Translations under genes and position numbers: made by a program | NCBI GenBank assembly: GCA_965263305.1 | Contig: OZ253666.1 | Span: forward strand, 2,604,001-2,668,000 | Length of the DNA stretch: 64,000 bases | From: MED-G105 sp965263305 | GTDB lineage: Bacteria; Pseudomonadota; Alphaproteobacteria; Caulobacterales; Parvularculaceae | Reading direction: 5' to 3' | The notes under the pieces: generated by a model | What the model was told of the DNA's origin: nothing | What the model saw: only the letters and a program-made list of their open reading frames with translations | The model's database searches: none | In this document: positions 36,294 through 45,914 of the stretch, piece after piece | How positions within the stretch are numbered: position 1 is the stretch's first letter | Layout of the letters: every line of letters starts with the position of its first letter

Positions 36294-36429
36294 CGTGATA
36301 GGCAGCCGAGCGCTAAACCTCCCGCAGGGTGTAAGAGGTTCTATTTCATTGCTTTTATGGAATAGGGCTGATCAAAAATGCTGTGGCGCAGGGTAAAGAG
36401 CGCCGGTGTTATCAAAATATTCATCAACA

Positions 36430-36470
36430 AAGTCGGTATTCTGGCGTAAATCAGAATCCCGACTTTTTTA
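36430..36470 (+). terminator. Intrinsic terminator of ftsZ
   Basis: Stem AAGTCGGtATTCTG (36430-36443) / CAGAATcCCGACTT (36452-36465) with a loop of 8, followed by TTTTTA. It lies about 135 bases after the ftsZ stop, so lpxC needs its own promoter in the remaining 115 bases. Confidence 0.85.
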
Positions 36471-36584
36471 TGGTGGCCGGCGCAGCGATTCCATGAAAGA
36501 AACAAGGTGTAACATTGCTTTATTTGGTGTCCGTTAAGGGACATCGCATGATAGTGATGCTGCAATGGCGAAAGAAGTAACCCT

Positions 36585-37496
36585 ATGTCTGCGTGTCGTC
36601 AGTTCACAATTGCATCACCCGTCGTCATCGACGGCGTAGGATTGCACACTGGCTGTAGCGCACGCCTGACATTGCGCCCCGGATCACCAGACTCGGGCAT
36701 CGTCTTTTTTAGAACTGATGGTGACCCTCAGCGAATTGACGCAACCCCCGAAACTGTTTTCTGCACGCGACTTGGAACGAGCGTTAAAAATCAGAGTGGT
36801 TCCATCGTTCGCACGATTGAGCATTTGATGGCCGCCTTGGCGATCTGCAGGATAGATAACGCTTTCATTGATATTTCTGGCGAGGAAGCGCCGATTCTCG
36901 ATGGCAGCGCGGCGCTTTTCGTCTCAAAAATCGAAAGCGCCGGTCGTTTAGAGCAGGCGGCGCCGCGCATTCAGCGGATCATCACGGAGCCGATCGAATT
37001 GAACGATGGTGATCGGTTTATCCGCGCGACGCCCTATGCAGGCCGGCGCATGGACATCTCTATTTCCTTTGAAGATCCTGCGATCGGCGATCAGGCCATC
37101 AGCATTGACCTCGACAATGACGCTGCGATTGCGGAACGATTGGCTCAAGCACGAACATTCTGTCGACTTTCTGATGTTGAGAATTTACGCGCCGCCGGAT
37201 TTGGGTTGGGTGGCTCTTTTGCGAACTCAATCGTCGTGGACGGCGCGTCTGTGTTAAACGAAAACGGCTTACGCGACAGCCAAGAGTTTGTGCTGCACAA
37301 AGCGCTCGACCTTTTTGGCGACTTACGTCTGGCGGCGCCGTCGGTGATAGGCCATATTGAAGCGCATAAATGCGGTCATGATTTAAACACGGCGTTTGCA
37401 AAGCTGATTGCTGAGAACTGCCCATTAGTGACCGAGGCTGCATCGCCTGCGGTCTCTGATGAGGTGTTTGAAGAAGCATTATCCTTGACCGCGTAA
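36585..37496 (+). CDS. lpxC: UDP-3-O-acyl-GlcNAc deacetylase LpxC
   Basis: 303 residues. The zinc-ligand region around EHLMAALAICRIDNAFIDISGEEAPILDGSA and HKALDLFGDLRL (ligands H and D) are the LpxC signatures; GVGLHTG opens the first domain. It performs the committed step of lipid A synthesis. The position directly after ftsZ is conserved in many proteobacteria. The last loop, GHIEAHKCGHDLN, has a histidine-rich variant of the usual GHxxAxKsGHxLN motif. Confidence 0.95.
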   Translation: MSACRQFTIASPVVIDGVGLHTGCSARLTLRPGSPDSGIVFFRTDGDPQRIDATPETVFCTRLGTSVKNQSGSIVRTIEHLMAALAICRIDNAFIDISGEEAPILDGSAALFVSKIESAGRLEQAAPRIQRIITEPIELNDGDRFIRATPYAGRRMDISISFEDPAIGDQAISIDLDNDAAIAERLAQARTFCRLSDVENLRAAGFGLGGSFANSIVVDGASVLNENGLRDSQEFVLHKALDLFGDLRLAAPSVIGHIEAHKCGHDLNTAFAKLIAENCPLVTEAASPAVSDEVFEEALSLTA

Positions 37497-37713
37497 CGTG
37501 GTTCGCACGGACGCCAATTCTGAAAAAACCATCGATCAAAACTGCGCTGAGCCTCATGGCTTCAGAGCTTTGATTGTAGTATAAAACGTTGGAATCGTAA
37601 AAAGCCCCTCATTTCGGATTTAGGTAGTCGGTTGAATTGACTGTCTCATCCGGCGGGGCGCTAATTTTGACGGGGTTCCCGGTCAACCTAAATGATCAAA
37701 AGGTATCTGACGA

Positions 37714-38694
37714 ATGGCGTCTCTTATTCGTAAAAATTCGATAACAGTGCTGACGACGTTGGCCGCAATCTCATTGCTTGCGGCGTGTTCGTCGTCCAAT
37801 AAAAAGCAAAAATTCGCCTATGTCGAACGCCCCGTTGAAAACCTCTACCAAGGGGCGACGGAGGCTCTTGAACGCAAGCGCTACGATCGGGCGGTGCCGC
37901 TTTTTGAAGAGGTTGAGCGTCAGCATCCATTTTCACCTTGGGCGCGCCGCGCCGGCTTGATGAAGGCCTACGCCCATTACAGCCAAAACAACTATGAAGA
38001 TGCGATCACCGCTCTAGACCAATTTATCGCGCTTCATCCCGGCAACAAAGATACGCCGTATGCCTATTATCTTCGCGCCATGTCGTTTTACGAGCGCATC
38101 CGTGATGTTGGGCGGGATCAGGAGTACACGAACAACGCAGTCCAGGCGATGAACGATGTTGTGCGGCGGTTCCCGCAGACGGAATATGCGCGCGATGCGA
38201 GGTTGAAGCTTGATCTGACTTTTGACCATCTCGCCGGTAAGGAAATGTATGTTGGGCGCTACTATTTGAAAGCCGGCAAGCACATCGCCGCCATTAATCG
38301 TTTCAAATATGTGGTCGATAATTATCAAACCACCAGCCACGTGCCCGAAGCGCTGCACCGGATGACGGAAGCTTATCTGCAGGTTGGCGTTGCAGAGGAG
38401 GCGCGCCAAGTAGCGTCCGTTCTTGGCTTTAATTACCCGGGCAGCGAATGGTACGAATACAGCTACAATTTGCTCTCCAAATACAATTTACTTGAAGACG
38501 GATCCACGCCGCCGCCGAACAAACGAGCGCTGAAACGCAAACGCAAGCTGGAAAAGAAGAACAAGAAAAAACCAACTCTTAAAGACTTGGAGATTCCGGC
38601 GGATTTGAGCGGAACCGCGCGCGCGCCAGAGAGTGAACCGGATATTGACGCCAATAGCCGGCCGCCAACCGATAATCCATTCCCGGGCAACTAA
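37714..38694 (+). CDS. bamD: Outer-membrane assembly lipoprotein BamD
   Basis: 326 residues. Lipoprotein signal with lipobox LAAC, lipidated Cys 25. Five TPR-like repeats follow (YQGATEALERKRYDRAVPLFEEVERQHPFSPWA onward) matching BamD/ComL. It is part of the BAM complex that inserts outer-membrane beta-barrels. The C-terminal 60 residues are basic then Pro-rich and probably disordered. Confidence 0.95.
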   Translation: MASLIRKNSITVLTTLAAISLLAACSSSNKKQKFAYVERPVENLYQGATEALERKRYDRAVPLFEEVERQHPFSPWARRAGLMKAYAHYSQNNYEDAITALDQFIALHPGNKDTPYAYYLRAMSFYERIRDVGRDQEYTNNAVQAMNDVVRRFPQTEYARDARLKLDLTFDHLAGKEMYVGRYYLKAGKHIAAINRFKYVVDNYQTTSHVPEALHRMTEAYLQVGVAEEARQVASVLGFNYPGSEWYEYSYNLLSKYNLLEDGSTPPPNKRALKRKRKLEKKNKKKPTLKDLEIPADLSGTARAPESEPDIDANSRPPTDNPFPGN

Positions 38695-38753
38695 CGACGG
38701 TATCGTCCCCGCCGCCGACCTAACACTTGGCGAACGGGCCTCTAGGACAGAAG

Positions 38754-38787
38754 AAGGGCTCTCGTGGTGCGAGGGCCCTTCGGCTTT
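38754..38787 (+). terminator. Intrinsic terminator of bamD
   Basis: AAGGGCtCTCG (38754-38764) and CGAGgGCCCTT (38770-38780) with a 5-base loop, then CGGCTTTTT. Confidence 0.85.
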
Positions 38788-38852
38788 TTGGGGAAAGGCG
38801 CTAAGGTGTCGTCCATGTTTTGTTCTTTCCGATTCGCTTTGATGATCTGACG

Positions 38853-40598
38853 ATGCTAACCGCCCTTCACATCCAGGACTTCGTCCTGATCGAAAGCCTC
38901 GCAACCTCTCTTGAGCCTGGCATGACCGTTCTGACAGGGGAAACCGGGGCGGGTAAGTCCATTCTTCTTGAGGCTTTGGGACTGGCGGTCGGGGCGCGCT
39001 CAACACGCGGCGGCGTGCGAAAGGGCGCCGCCAAAGGGTTTGTGACGGCCGCCTTTGCGCCCCGCGCGGATCATCCCGTATGGTCGGTATTGGAGGAGAA
39101 CGGTCTCCATATCGAAGATGACGAGATCATCTTACGTCGGTTGCAAAACGCCGATGGGCGAGGCCGCGCGTTTATCAACGATCAACCAATCTCGATCGGG
39201 TTGTTGCGGGAAATTGGCGCCGCTCTGATGGAAATTCACGGTCAACATGATGGGCGCGGATTTTTAACCGCCGCCACCCATCGCGGCCTCCTTGATGATT
39301 TTGGTCAGTTAACCTCTGAACGCGATAAAGTGGCGACAGCCTGGGCCACGTGGCGTGATGCCAAAACTGCCCTCGCAGAGTACCGGGAAAACGCCGCCAC
39401 TGTTAAGCGGGATGCGGAATACCTCGCCCATACGGTGGAGGAGTTGACAGCCCTTGACCCCCAGGATGGCGAAGAAGAGGCTTTGGCCGCCTGGCGCTCT
39501 GAGTTAATGGCCGCAGAGAAAATTGCCGATGATCTTGCGGTTGCGGCCGCCGCTCTTTCCGATGATGGGGGACGGGCAGGCGGTGTTGGCGGCCGGTTGG
39601 AGGCGAGCGCCCGTCGCCTTAGTCGCGCGGCGAGCGTCCTCGGTTCAGAAAACAATCTTCTTACGGATGCTCTTGAGAAGATCGACCGCGCCCTATCAGA
39701 GGTGATGGAGGCTGAGGCTGCCGTGGCGCTCGCCAATGAAAAACTCGGCCATGATCCGGAAGAATTGGAGCGCGTGGAAGAACGCCTTTTTGCCTTGCGG
39801 GCCGCTGCGCGTAAGCATGGCGGGACGGCGTCGGCGCTACCGGCGTTATTGGCTAAGGCTAAGGCCGCGCTTTCAACCGTGGAAGAAAGCGTTGCAGACT
39901 TAGCGCAGTTGGAAAAGAAGGAAGAGCGCGCCGGAAACGCCTATATGAAAGCGGCCCGTTCCCTATCAGAAAAACGCGTCGCGGCGGGCGGCTTGCTCGA
40001 TCAGGCGGTGGCGCGTGAACTGGCGCCACTGAAGCTCGCCAAAGCGATGTTCAAAACAGAAACCATGCCTGATGAAATGGCGCCGGGCCCGGACGGCGTT
40101 GATCATGTGGAATTTCTGGTCGCGACAAACGCCGGGGCGAGTTTGGGGCCCCTCAAGACAATTGCATCGGGCGGGGAGTTGTCGCGGTTTGTTTTGGCGA
40201 TGAAGGCGGCCTTGGCGGCAAAAGAAAACAGGACTGTGATTATTTTTGACGAGGTGGATGCGGGCGTCGGGGGCGCTGTCGCTGACGCCGTCGGAGAACG
40301 CCTCGCCCGGCTTGCAAAAGACGCCCAGGTTCTTGTCGTCACCCACAGCCCTCAGGTCGCCGCACGGGCCGACGCCCATTGGCTCGTGGAGAAAACAGAC
40401 GGCGCCGATGGCGTGCGCACCAAGGTTCACACTCTTGACACGGATGAACGAGTTGAGGAAATCGCCCGTATGCTATCCGGAGCTGAAGTCACGGCGGAAG
40501 CGCGCGCCGCGGCGGCTCGTTTGCTCGGCGGGGCAGCTGTGACTGAGCGAAAGGAGAAAAGCCCCGCTAAACCTCGGCGTCGGCGCAAGGCAGGCTAA
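38853..40598 (+). CDS. recN: DNA repair ATPase RecN
   Basis: About 581 residues, SMC-like. Walker A GETGAGKS near residue 30, long central coiled coil (about 150-370), ABC signature IASGGELSRFVLAMKAAL and Walker B VIIFDEVDAGVGG. It acts in double-strand-break repair. The start is ATG 38853 (MLTALHIQDFVLIE); an upstream TTG at 38820 would extend the frame but gives no conserved sequence. Confidence 0.95.
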   Translation: MLTALHIQDFVLIESLATSLEPGMTVLTGETGAGKSILLEALGLAVGARSTRGGVRKGAAKGFVTAAFAPRADHPVWSVLEENGLHIEDDEIILRRLQNADGRGRAFINDQPISIGLLREIGAALMEIHGQHDGRGFLTAATHRGLLDDFGQLTSERDKVATAWATWRDAKTALAEYRENAATVKRDAEYLAHTVEELTALDPQDGEEEALAAWRSELMAAEKIADDLAVAAAALSDDGGRAGGVGGRLEASARRLSRAASVLGSENNLLTDALEKIDRALSEVMEAEAAVALANEKLGHDPEELERVEERLFALRAAARKHGGTASALPALLAKAKAALSTVEESVADLAQLEKKEERAGNAYMKAARSLSEKRVAAGGLLDQAVARELAPLKLAKAMFKTETMPDEMAPGPDGVDHVEFLVATNAGASLGPLKTIASGGELSRFVLAMKAALAAKENRTVIIFDEVDAGVGGAVADAVGERLARLAKDAQVLVVTHSPQVAARADAHWLVEKTDGADGVRTKVHTLDTDERVEEIARMLSGAEVTAEARAAAARLLGGAAVTERKEKSPAKPRRRRKAG

Positions 40599-40715
40599 TC
40601 GCTTGCTCTGAGCGCCCTTCCGAAATGGCGTTTTGATACACCGTTTTGAAATAGAGCCAGCCGTTTCATTCAGTGAACACCGCGACGTATTCGTAACCAC
40701 ATAAGCATCCATTTT

Positions 40716-42866
40716 ATGAGCAGCATCGATACCATTCCCGTAAAAGAGCTGACGCCGGAAGAGGCCGCCCAAGAATTGGCTCGCCTTGCAACCGCGATCA
40801 CTGAGGCGAATGAGGCGTATCACGGAAAGGATAGACCGCTGATAAGTGATGCGGTCTACGACGCGCTTTGGCGGCGCAATCTGCTGATTGAAAAACGTTT
40901 TCCTAAGTTAAAGCGCGATGATTCCCCATCTGATAAAGTGGGCGCGCCGCCGTCAACGGATTTTGAAAAACACCGTCATGCGCGCCCGATGCTATCGCTC
41001 GACAATGCTTTTGATGAGACAGACGTCATGGAGTTCGCGGCGAGGGTCCGTCGTTTCCTGAATTTAGAAGAGGATGCGCCGCTCGCTCTCACGGCGGAAC
41101 CAAAAATCGACGGTCTATCCCTCAGTCTCAGATATGAAAAGGGCGTTTTGATATCGGCGGCGACACGAGGTGATGGCGCCGTTGGCGAGACGGTGACCGC
41201 CAATATTCTTACCGTCGATGATATCCCCAAAGAAATTCGAAACGCACCGGATGTCCTGGAAGTGCGCGGCGAAATTTATATGAGCCATACGGATTTTGAA
41301 GCGTTGAACGCCCGCCTCAGCGCCGACGCCCGCGCTGCAGGTAAAGAACCAGAGTTGTTTGCCAATCCGCGTAACGCCGCCGCTGGGTCTTTGCGCCAAA
41401 TTGATTCGGCCATCACCGCGAGCCGCCCTCTTCGGTTTTTTGCCTATGCCTGGGGGGAGGTGAGCGAACCCCTCGCCGAGACGCAATATGATGCGGTCGA
41501 TTTGTTTAAGGGAATGGGGTTTCCCGTCAACGATCGATTGGCGCGGTTCGAAACCCTCCAGGATCTCATCGCCCACTATCACGCGATCGAAGAGGCGCGC
41601 GCCTCTCTTGGATATGATATCGATGGCGTTGTCTACAAAGTGGATCGTTTGGACTATCAAGAACGCCTCGGCTTCGTGTCACGAACGCCGCGCTGGGCGA
41701 TTGCCCATAAATTTCCAGCCGAAAAGGCAGTCACCGTCCTTGAAGGGATCGATATTCAGGTTGGGCGCACTGGCGCTTTGACGCCTGTGGCGCGCCTTGC
41801 GTCGGTCACGGTCGGCGGGGTGGTTGTGTCGAATGCGACCTTGCATAATCAAGATGAAATTGAGCGTAAGGATATTCGCATCGGCGATACTGTGGTTATC
41901 CAACGCGCCGGTGATGTCATTCCTCAAATTATTGAAGTGCTGACGGAAAAGAGAAAACGGGGCGCAAAAAAGTACGCTTTTCCCGAGCGTTGTCCAGCCT
42001 GCGGCAGTAGCGCCATACGCGAGATCAACCCTAAAACGGGTAAAGAAGATGTCGTCCGACGATGCACTGGCGGGCTTATTTGCCCGGCGCAGGCGATTGA
42101 GCGCCTTCGCCATTTCGTCTCGCGTAAAGCCCTGGATATCGACGGTCTTGGGTCAAAACAGATCGAGGCTTTTTTCGAGCAAGAGATTGTTCGCGAGCCA
42201 GCCGATATTTTCACCCTGAAGCCGCGTCAAGAGGCGGGGGATATAGATCTTTATACGTATAAAGAAAAAAAAGATGGCTCGAAAACTCCCACCAACACGA
42301 AATCTATCGAAAACCTTTTTTACGCGATAGATGATCGCCGCGCGCCGCCCCTTGATCGGTTTATCAATGCCCTGGGCGTGCGCCACATTGGGGAGACGAA
42401 CGCCCGGCTGTTCGCCAGCCATTACGGATCATTTAACGCCTTCCAAGAGGCGGCGATCGCGGCCCATGATGCGGAGAGCACAGCGCGCGCTGATATGTTG
42501 GCGATCGATGGGGTTGGCGAGCTCGTCGCTGCCGGCGTAATTGATTTTTTCGCCGAAGAACATAATCGCGGCGCCGTCGCACGGTTACGAGCTGAAGTCT
42601 CGCCAGCGGACACCGTTGTCGATACCAACGAGCAAAGCAGCCCTGTCGCCGGTAAGACCGTTGTGTTTACCGGAAACCTCGAAACCATGAAGCGCGATGA
42701 AGCAAAAGCCCAAGCGCTGCGGCTCGGCGCGAAAGTCGCCGGCAGCGTCTCCTCCAAAACTGATTTTGTTATCGCTGGGCCGGGGGCCGGATCTAAACTC
42801 AAAAAGGCTGAAGAACTGGGGCTCACCGTTTTAACAGAACAAGAGTGGATCGACTTCACGCGTTAA
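40716..42866 (+). CDS. ligA: NAD-dependent DNA ligase LigA
   Basis: 716 residues. Adenylation domain with catalytic lysine in AEPKIDGLSLSLRYEKG, then OB fold, a zinc finger (CPACG ... CTGGLICPAQ), HhH repeats and a C-terminal BRCT domain (SPVAGKTVVFTGNLETM). It seals nicks in replication and repair. Between the zinc finger and the first HhH a loop of about 20 residues (DLYTYKEKKDGSKTPTNTKS) is longer than in many relatives. Confidence 0.97.
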   Translation: MSSIDTIPVKELTPEEAAQELARLATAITEANEAYHGKDRPLISDAVYDALWRRNLLIEKRFPKLKRDDSPSDKVGAPPSTDFEKHRHARPMLSLDNAFDETDVMEFAARVRRFLNLEEDAPLALTAEPKIDGLSLSLRYEKGVLISAATRGDGAVGETVTANILTVDDIPKEIRNAPDVLEVRGEIYMSHTDFEALNARLSADARAAGKEPELFANPRNAAAGSLRQIDSAITASRPLRFFAYAWGEVSEPLAETQYDAVDLFKGMGFPVNDRLARFETLQDLIAHYHAIEEARASLGYDIDGVVYKVDRLDYQERLGFVSRTPRWAIAHKFPAEKAVTVLEGIDIQVGRTGALTPVARLASVTVGGVVVSNATLHNQDEIERKDIRIGDTVVIQRAGDVIPQIIEVLTEKRKRGAKKYAFPERCPACGSSAIREINPKTGKEDVVRRCTGGLICPAQAIERLRHFVSRKALDIDGLGSKQIEAFFEQEIVREPADIFTLKPRQEAGDIDLYTYKEKKDGSKTPTNTKSIENLFYAIDDRRAPPLDRFINALGVRHIGETNARLFASHYGSFNAFQEAAIAAHDAESTARADMLAIDGVGELVAAGVIDFFAEEHNRGAVARLRAEVSPADTVVDTNEQSSPVAGKTVVFTGNLETMKRDEAKAQALRLGAKVAGSVSSKTDFVIAGPGAGSKLKKAEELGLTVLTEQEWIDFTR

Positions 42867-43230
42867 GAGACTGCCAACTCGTTGGGCGAAAAAGATCACG
42901 GTAATGAGTGATTTGCAACGAGGCGCCGTTGATGAGTGTTGCAATTTACAACGCCCCGAATCCGCCCGGCAAAAATGACACCAAAAAAATTAAATTCGAA
43001 ACAGCTATTTTTCGAACGCGTTCCTGTGTTTGGTGAAGGATAAAAATATTATATTATTCAATGCCTTACCAGGTGATAGCCGGGTGTTTCGGGGCCGGAT
43101 GATTTAACGATTTCGAAAGGCTTTGTTTACGCCGTCTTAGCCTTCACGCTTTCAATCTCTTTTTCGTTAGTCCCGTACAGAGTAGCGAAGAGAGCTGTCG
43201 GGGGGCGATGATAAAAAGGTGAAATAGGGC
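42867..43230 (+). other. AT-rich intergenic region after ligA
   Basis: About 365 bases, with an AT-rich core around 42975-43060. I find no ORF, tRNA or terminator hairpin. It presumably holds the promoter of the small Sel1-like gene. Confidence 0.4.
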
Positions 43231-43518
43231 ATGTCTCTTACAGTAGATACGGAGGCGCTTGTGAGTGCGGCGCCATTGATGTCAGGCGATGAAATGTACC
43301 GCATGGGACTTGAAGCGTCGCTCGGCGGTGAAGATGAAAGCACGCTTGATCTTGTGACAGCGCATAAATGGTTCAACCTCGCCGCCATGCAAGGCCATTT
43401 AGAGGCCCGTGCATACCGTGCAGAATTGGCCCAGGAAATGAGCCCTGAGCAAATCGCTGAAGCGCAGCGTCGGGCGCGGCAGTTCTTGGCGACCCACAAA
43501 AAGCGCGAAGAAGCCTAA
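43231..43518 (+). CDS. Small Sel1-like repeat protein
   Basis: 95 residues with one Sel1/TPR-like unit: DLVTAHKWFNLAAMQGHLEARAYRAELAQEMSPEQIAEAQRRARQFL. Proteins of this size and sequence are common in alphaproteobacteria but of unknown function. No signal peptide. AAAGGTGAAATAGGG precedes the ATG. It converges with the beta-galactosidase gene. Confidence 0.8.
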   Translation: MSLTVDTEALVSAAPLMSGDEMYRMGLEASLGGEDESTLDLVTAHKWFNLAAMQGHLEARAYRAELAQEMSPEQIAEAQRRARQFLATHKKREEA

Positions 43519-43574
43519 CTGCGGTTATCTGCGCGCCTTGGCGGTTTGGCCGTGGTGCGCCGACGGGTGATGCG

Positions 43575-45587
43575 TCACCCATTTGTTTTAGGTCGCCAAC
43601 AAACCAATTGAGCTGGCTCAAGACGCGCGTTTCCGAGGCTGATCGCGGCATTCTCTAATAGGGCAGGCGGCGCGTTGATCGGTTCCGGCCCATAATTAAA
43701 CGCATAATAAAGGCACTGATGACTTTGTTCGGCAGCAGTCTGCGTTACAACGCGTAAGTCCGGCGGGCAAGAGACGGTTTCGATTTGCGCCGCAGACGCC
43801 AGTTCTTGAATGAGCGCTCCCATAAAGGACGCATTCGGCTGGATTGTCAGCAGCCAGTGATTATCCTGACGAAATAAAAAACCAACCCCATCCTCACGGC
43901 TTGCAAGCGGTTCTAACGGCGTCTCCATATGGTCGAGATGAAGACCGCCGCCCACCGCGATGTCACCCATGGCACCGATCTCGGTATGGTGCGCCGGCAA
44001 TGTTTCAGAAAACGCGATACGCCCCGGAATAAAGGCCTGCAATGGGCCCGGCGCCAGCGTTGCGGGGAGATGTCCGGCTTCACTCCGGGCGCCGGAGCGT
44101 GCGCCATAAATGATTTGCGCCTCAGTCGATCTTAAAGCGTTGAGGGTCTTCTCCGAGACGATTGGCAGCCAAGGGGCAATAACAAGTTTGTAGGCGGAAA
44201 GATCATCACCCGGTTGAACAAAGTCAATATTCAATCCGGCGGCGCGCAAAGCGCCATACCAGTCAAGCGCACTACGCAAAAACGTCCAGCCGCCGCCATG
44301 GGGCTGAATTTCAGACAACCATTGTGCTTCGTAGGAAAAAATGATGGCGGTGTCCGCTTTTGCGCCGGGGTTGGGTCCGGTGTTCTTAATCTCCTCAGCA
44401 ACCCTCGACACTTCGTCGAACGCCGGGGCGGTGTGGTTGTCCGGCCGCATCAGACCAGCGTGCATTTGTTCTTGGGCGAAGGGCGCTTGGCGCCAACGAA
44501 AGTAGCTCACCCCTTCCGCGCCATGGGCAAGTGCTTCATGGGACCAAAGCCGCACCATGCCGGGCAGGGGCGCCGGATTGTGGTGGGCCCAGTTAACCGG
44601 GCCCGGCTGTTGTTCCATGACCGAAAACCGTCCGCGGCCAACGGCGCGGTATAAATCATGGTGGAACCCGGCGAAATCAGGGTGCCCTTGGCGCATATAC
44701 CGGGTCTTTATCGCTGGCGGGAAATCGGTCACATCCAAGAACCCAAGGGGGTAGCTGTCCCACGCGGCGACATCGATATCGGCGCCGACAGCGAAATGAT
44801 CGAAATCGGTGAAAAAACCCATAAAGTTATGGGTTATCTCCCGGTCGGGGCTTAGGGTTCGTAAGATATCCGTCTGTAGGCGATTGTATTTTACCACCTG
44901 ATCCGATGAGAACCGATAAAAATCCAGCACGTGGGATGGGTTCGGTTCCGTGACGGTCGCCGCTGGTAGGTCAATGCTCTCAAAGTCGCGATATTGCTGG
45001 CTCCAAAAACTAGCGCCCCATGCCTCATTCAAGGCGTCGATGGCGCCATATCGTTCCTTCAGCCAGGCCCGAAAGGCCGCCTCGGCATTTGGCGAATAGG
45101 ACCGCACGGTGTCATGGCATCCATATTCGTTATCCGTTTGCCAACTGACAATTGCGGGGGATTGGCCATAGCGTTCCGCGATGGCCGTCACGATGCGCGC
45201 CGTTTCACGCTTATATGTTTCGGACGAGAAGCAATAATGGCGGCGCGAGCCAAAGCGGCGCGGTTGAAGGTTTCTGTCCCAGGCGAGAATATCGGGATGG
45301 GCGTCAATCAACCATTTCGGCGGCGTCGCCGTCGGCGTGCCGAAGATGATTTGAAGGCCGGCGTCGGCGAGAATTTCAATGGCGTCGTCAAGCCAATCCC
45401 ACTGGAAGGATCCAGGTTCCGGCTCAATTTGCGCCCAGGCAAACTCACCAATGCGCACGCGGGTAAGGCCAAGATCCGCCATACGCTTTGCGTCTTCGCG
45501 CCAAAGAGCGCGATCCCAATGCTCTGGGTAATAGCACACCCCAAGCCAGGGCGCCTCAGTTGGGCGAGTGGGTGCAGGAGAGGGCAT
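43575..45587 (-). CDS. GH42 family beta-galactosidase
   Basis: 670 residues, three-domain glycoside hydrolase family 42: TIM barrel (1-400), trimerisation domain and small C-terminal domain. GVCYYPEHWDRALWREDAKRMADLGLTRVRIGEFAW is characteristic. The acid/base Glu is in WQTDNEYGCHDT near residue 155, the nucleophile Glu in FSVMEQQPGPVNW near 322. No signal peptide, so probably cytoplasmic. No transporter or regulator gene is beside it. Confidence 0.92.
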   Translation of the reverse strand: MPSPAPTRPTEAPWLGVCYYPEHWDRALWREDAKRMADLGLTRVRIGEFAWAQIEPEPGSFQWDWLDDAIEILADAGLQIIFGTPTATPPKWLIDAHPDILAWDRNLQPRRFGSRRHYCFSSETYKRETARIVTAIAERYGQSPAIVSWQTDNEYGCHDTVRSYSPNAEAAFRAWLKERYGAIDALNEAWGASFWSQQYRDFESIDLPAATVTEPNPSHVLDFYRFSSDQVVKYNRLQTDILRTLSPDREITHNFMGFFTDFDHFAVGADIDVAAWDSYPLGFLDVTDFPPAIKTRYMRQGHPDFAGFHHDLYRAVGRGRFSVMEQQPGPVNWAHHNPAPLPGMVRLWSHEALAHGAEGVSYFRWRQAPFAQEQMHAGLMRPDNHTAPAFDEVSRVAEEIKNTGPNPGAKADTAIIFSYEAQWLSEIQPHGGGWTFLRSALDWYGALRAAGLNIDFVQPGDDLSAYKLVIAPWLPIVSEKTLNALRSTEAQIIYGARSGARSEAGHLPATLAPGPLQAFIPGRIAFSETLPAHHTEIGAMGDIAVGGGLHLDHMETPLEPLASREDGVGFLFRQDNHWLLTIQPNASFMGALIQELASAAQIETVSCPPDLRVVTQTAAEQSHQCLYYAFNYGPEPINAPPALLENAAISLGNARLEPAQLVCWRPKTNG

Positions 45588-45914
45588 GGAAAAACCTTTC
45601 TTGGGGAGGCCTTGGGAGGCACGGGAGACGCCTGCTTGCGCGCATTATGCGTCTATATGGAAGGATATGAGGAACCACTCTAGAGGGAAGCCAAATCAGG
45701 TTCGACAACTTTTTCTCAAGATGAGTTCGGCAAAAAAGGCCCTGTTTGAACTTTGGCGCGTGTTGATCTCAGCAAGGTGTAAAAGGTGCTTTTATTGTGC
45801 GGCGCAGCAATTATAATCTAGGCGGCGATTTCAACCAATGTGCCCCTGCCTGCCTGGATGTTTTATCAATCACCCTTCGTCTGACGCGCCGCCTTTTTAA
45901 TAAGAAAGAAAACC
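45588..45914 (+). other. Divergent region between GH42 gene and malate synthase
   Basis: About 325 bases. A TATAAT at 45812-45817 is a good -10 element about 100 bases before the malate synthase start, but no good -35 is apparent at normal spacing. No ORF of merit. Confidence 0.4.

Noticed and set aside
42867..43230. Possible tRNA or small RNA in the AT-rich gap after ligA
   Set aside because: No T-loop GTTCGA motif in cloverleaf context, no terminator, and no paired promoter could be seen.
43565..43580. Hairpin GGGTGA/TCACCC between the Sel1-like and GH42 genes as a terminator
   Set aside because: Stem of only 6 bp, overlaps the GH42 stop codon and has no T-run on either strand.
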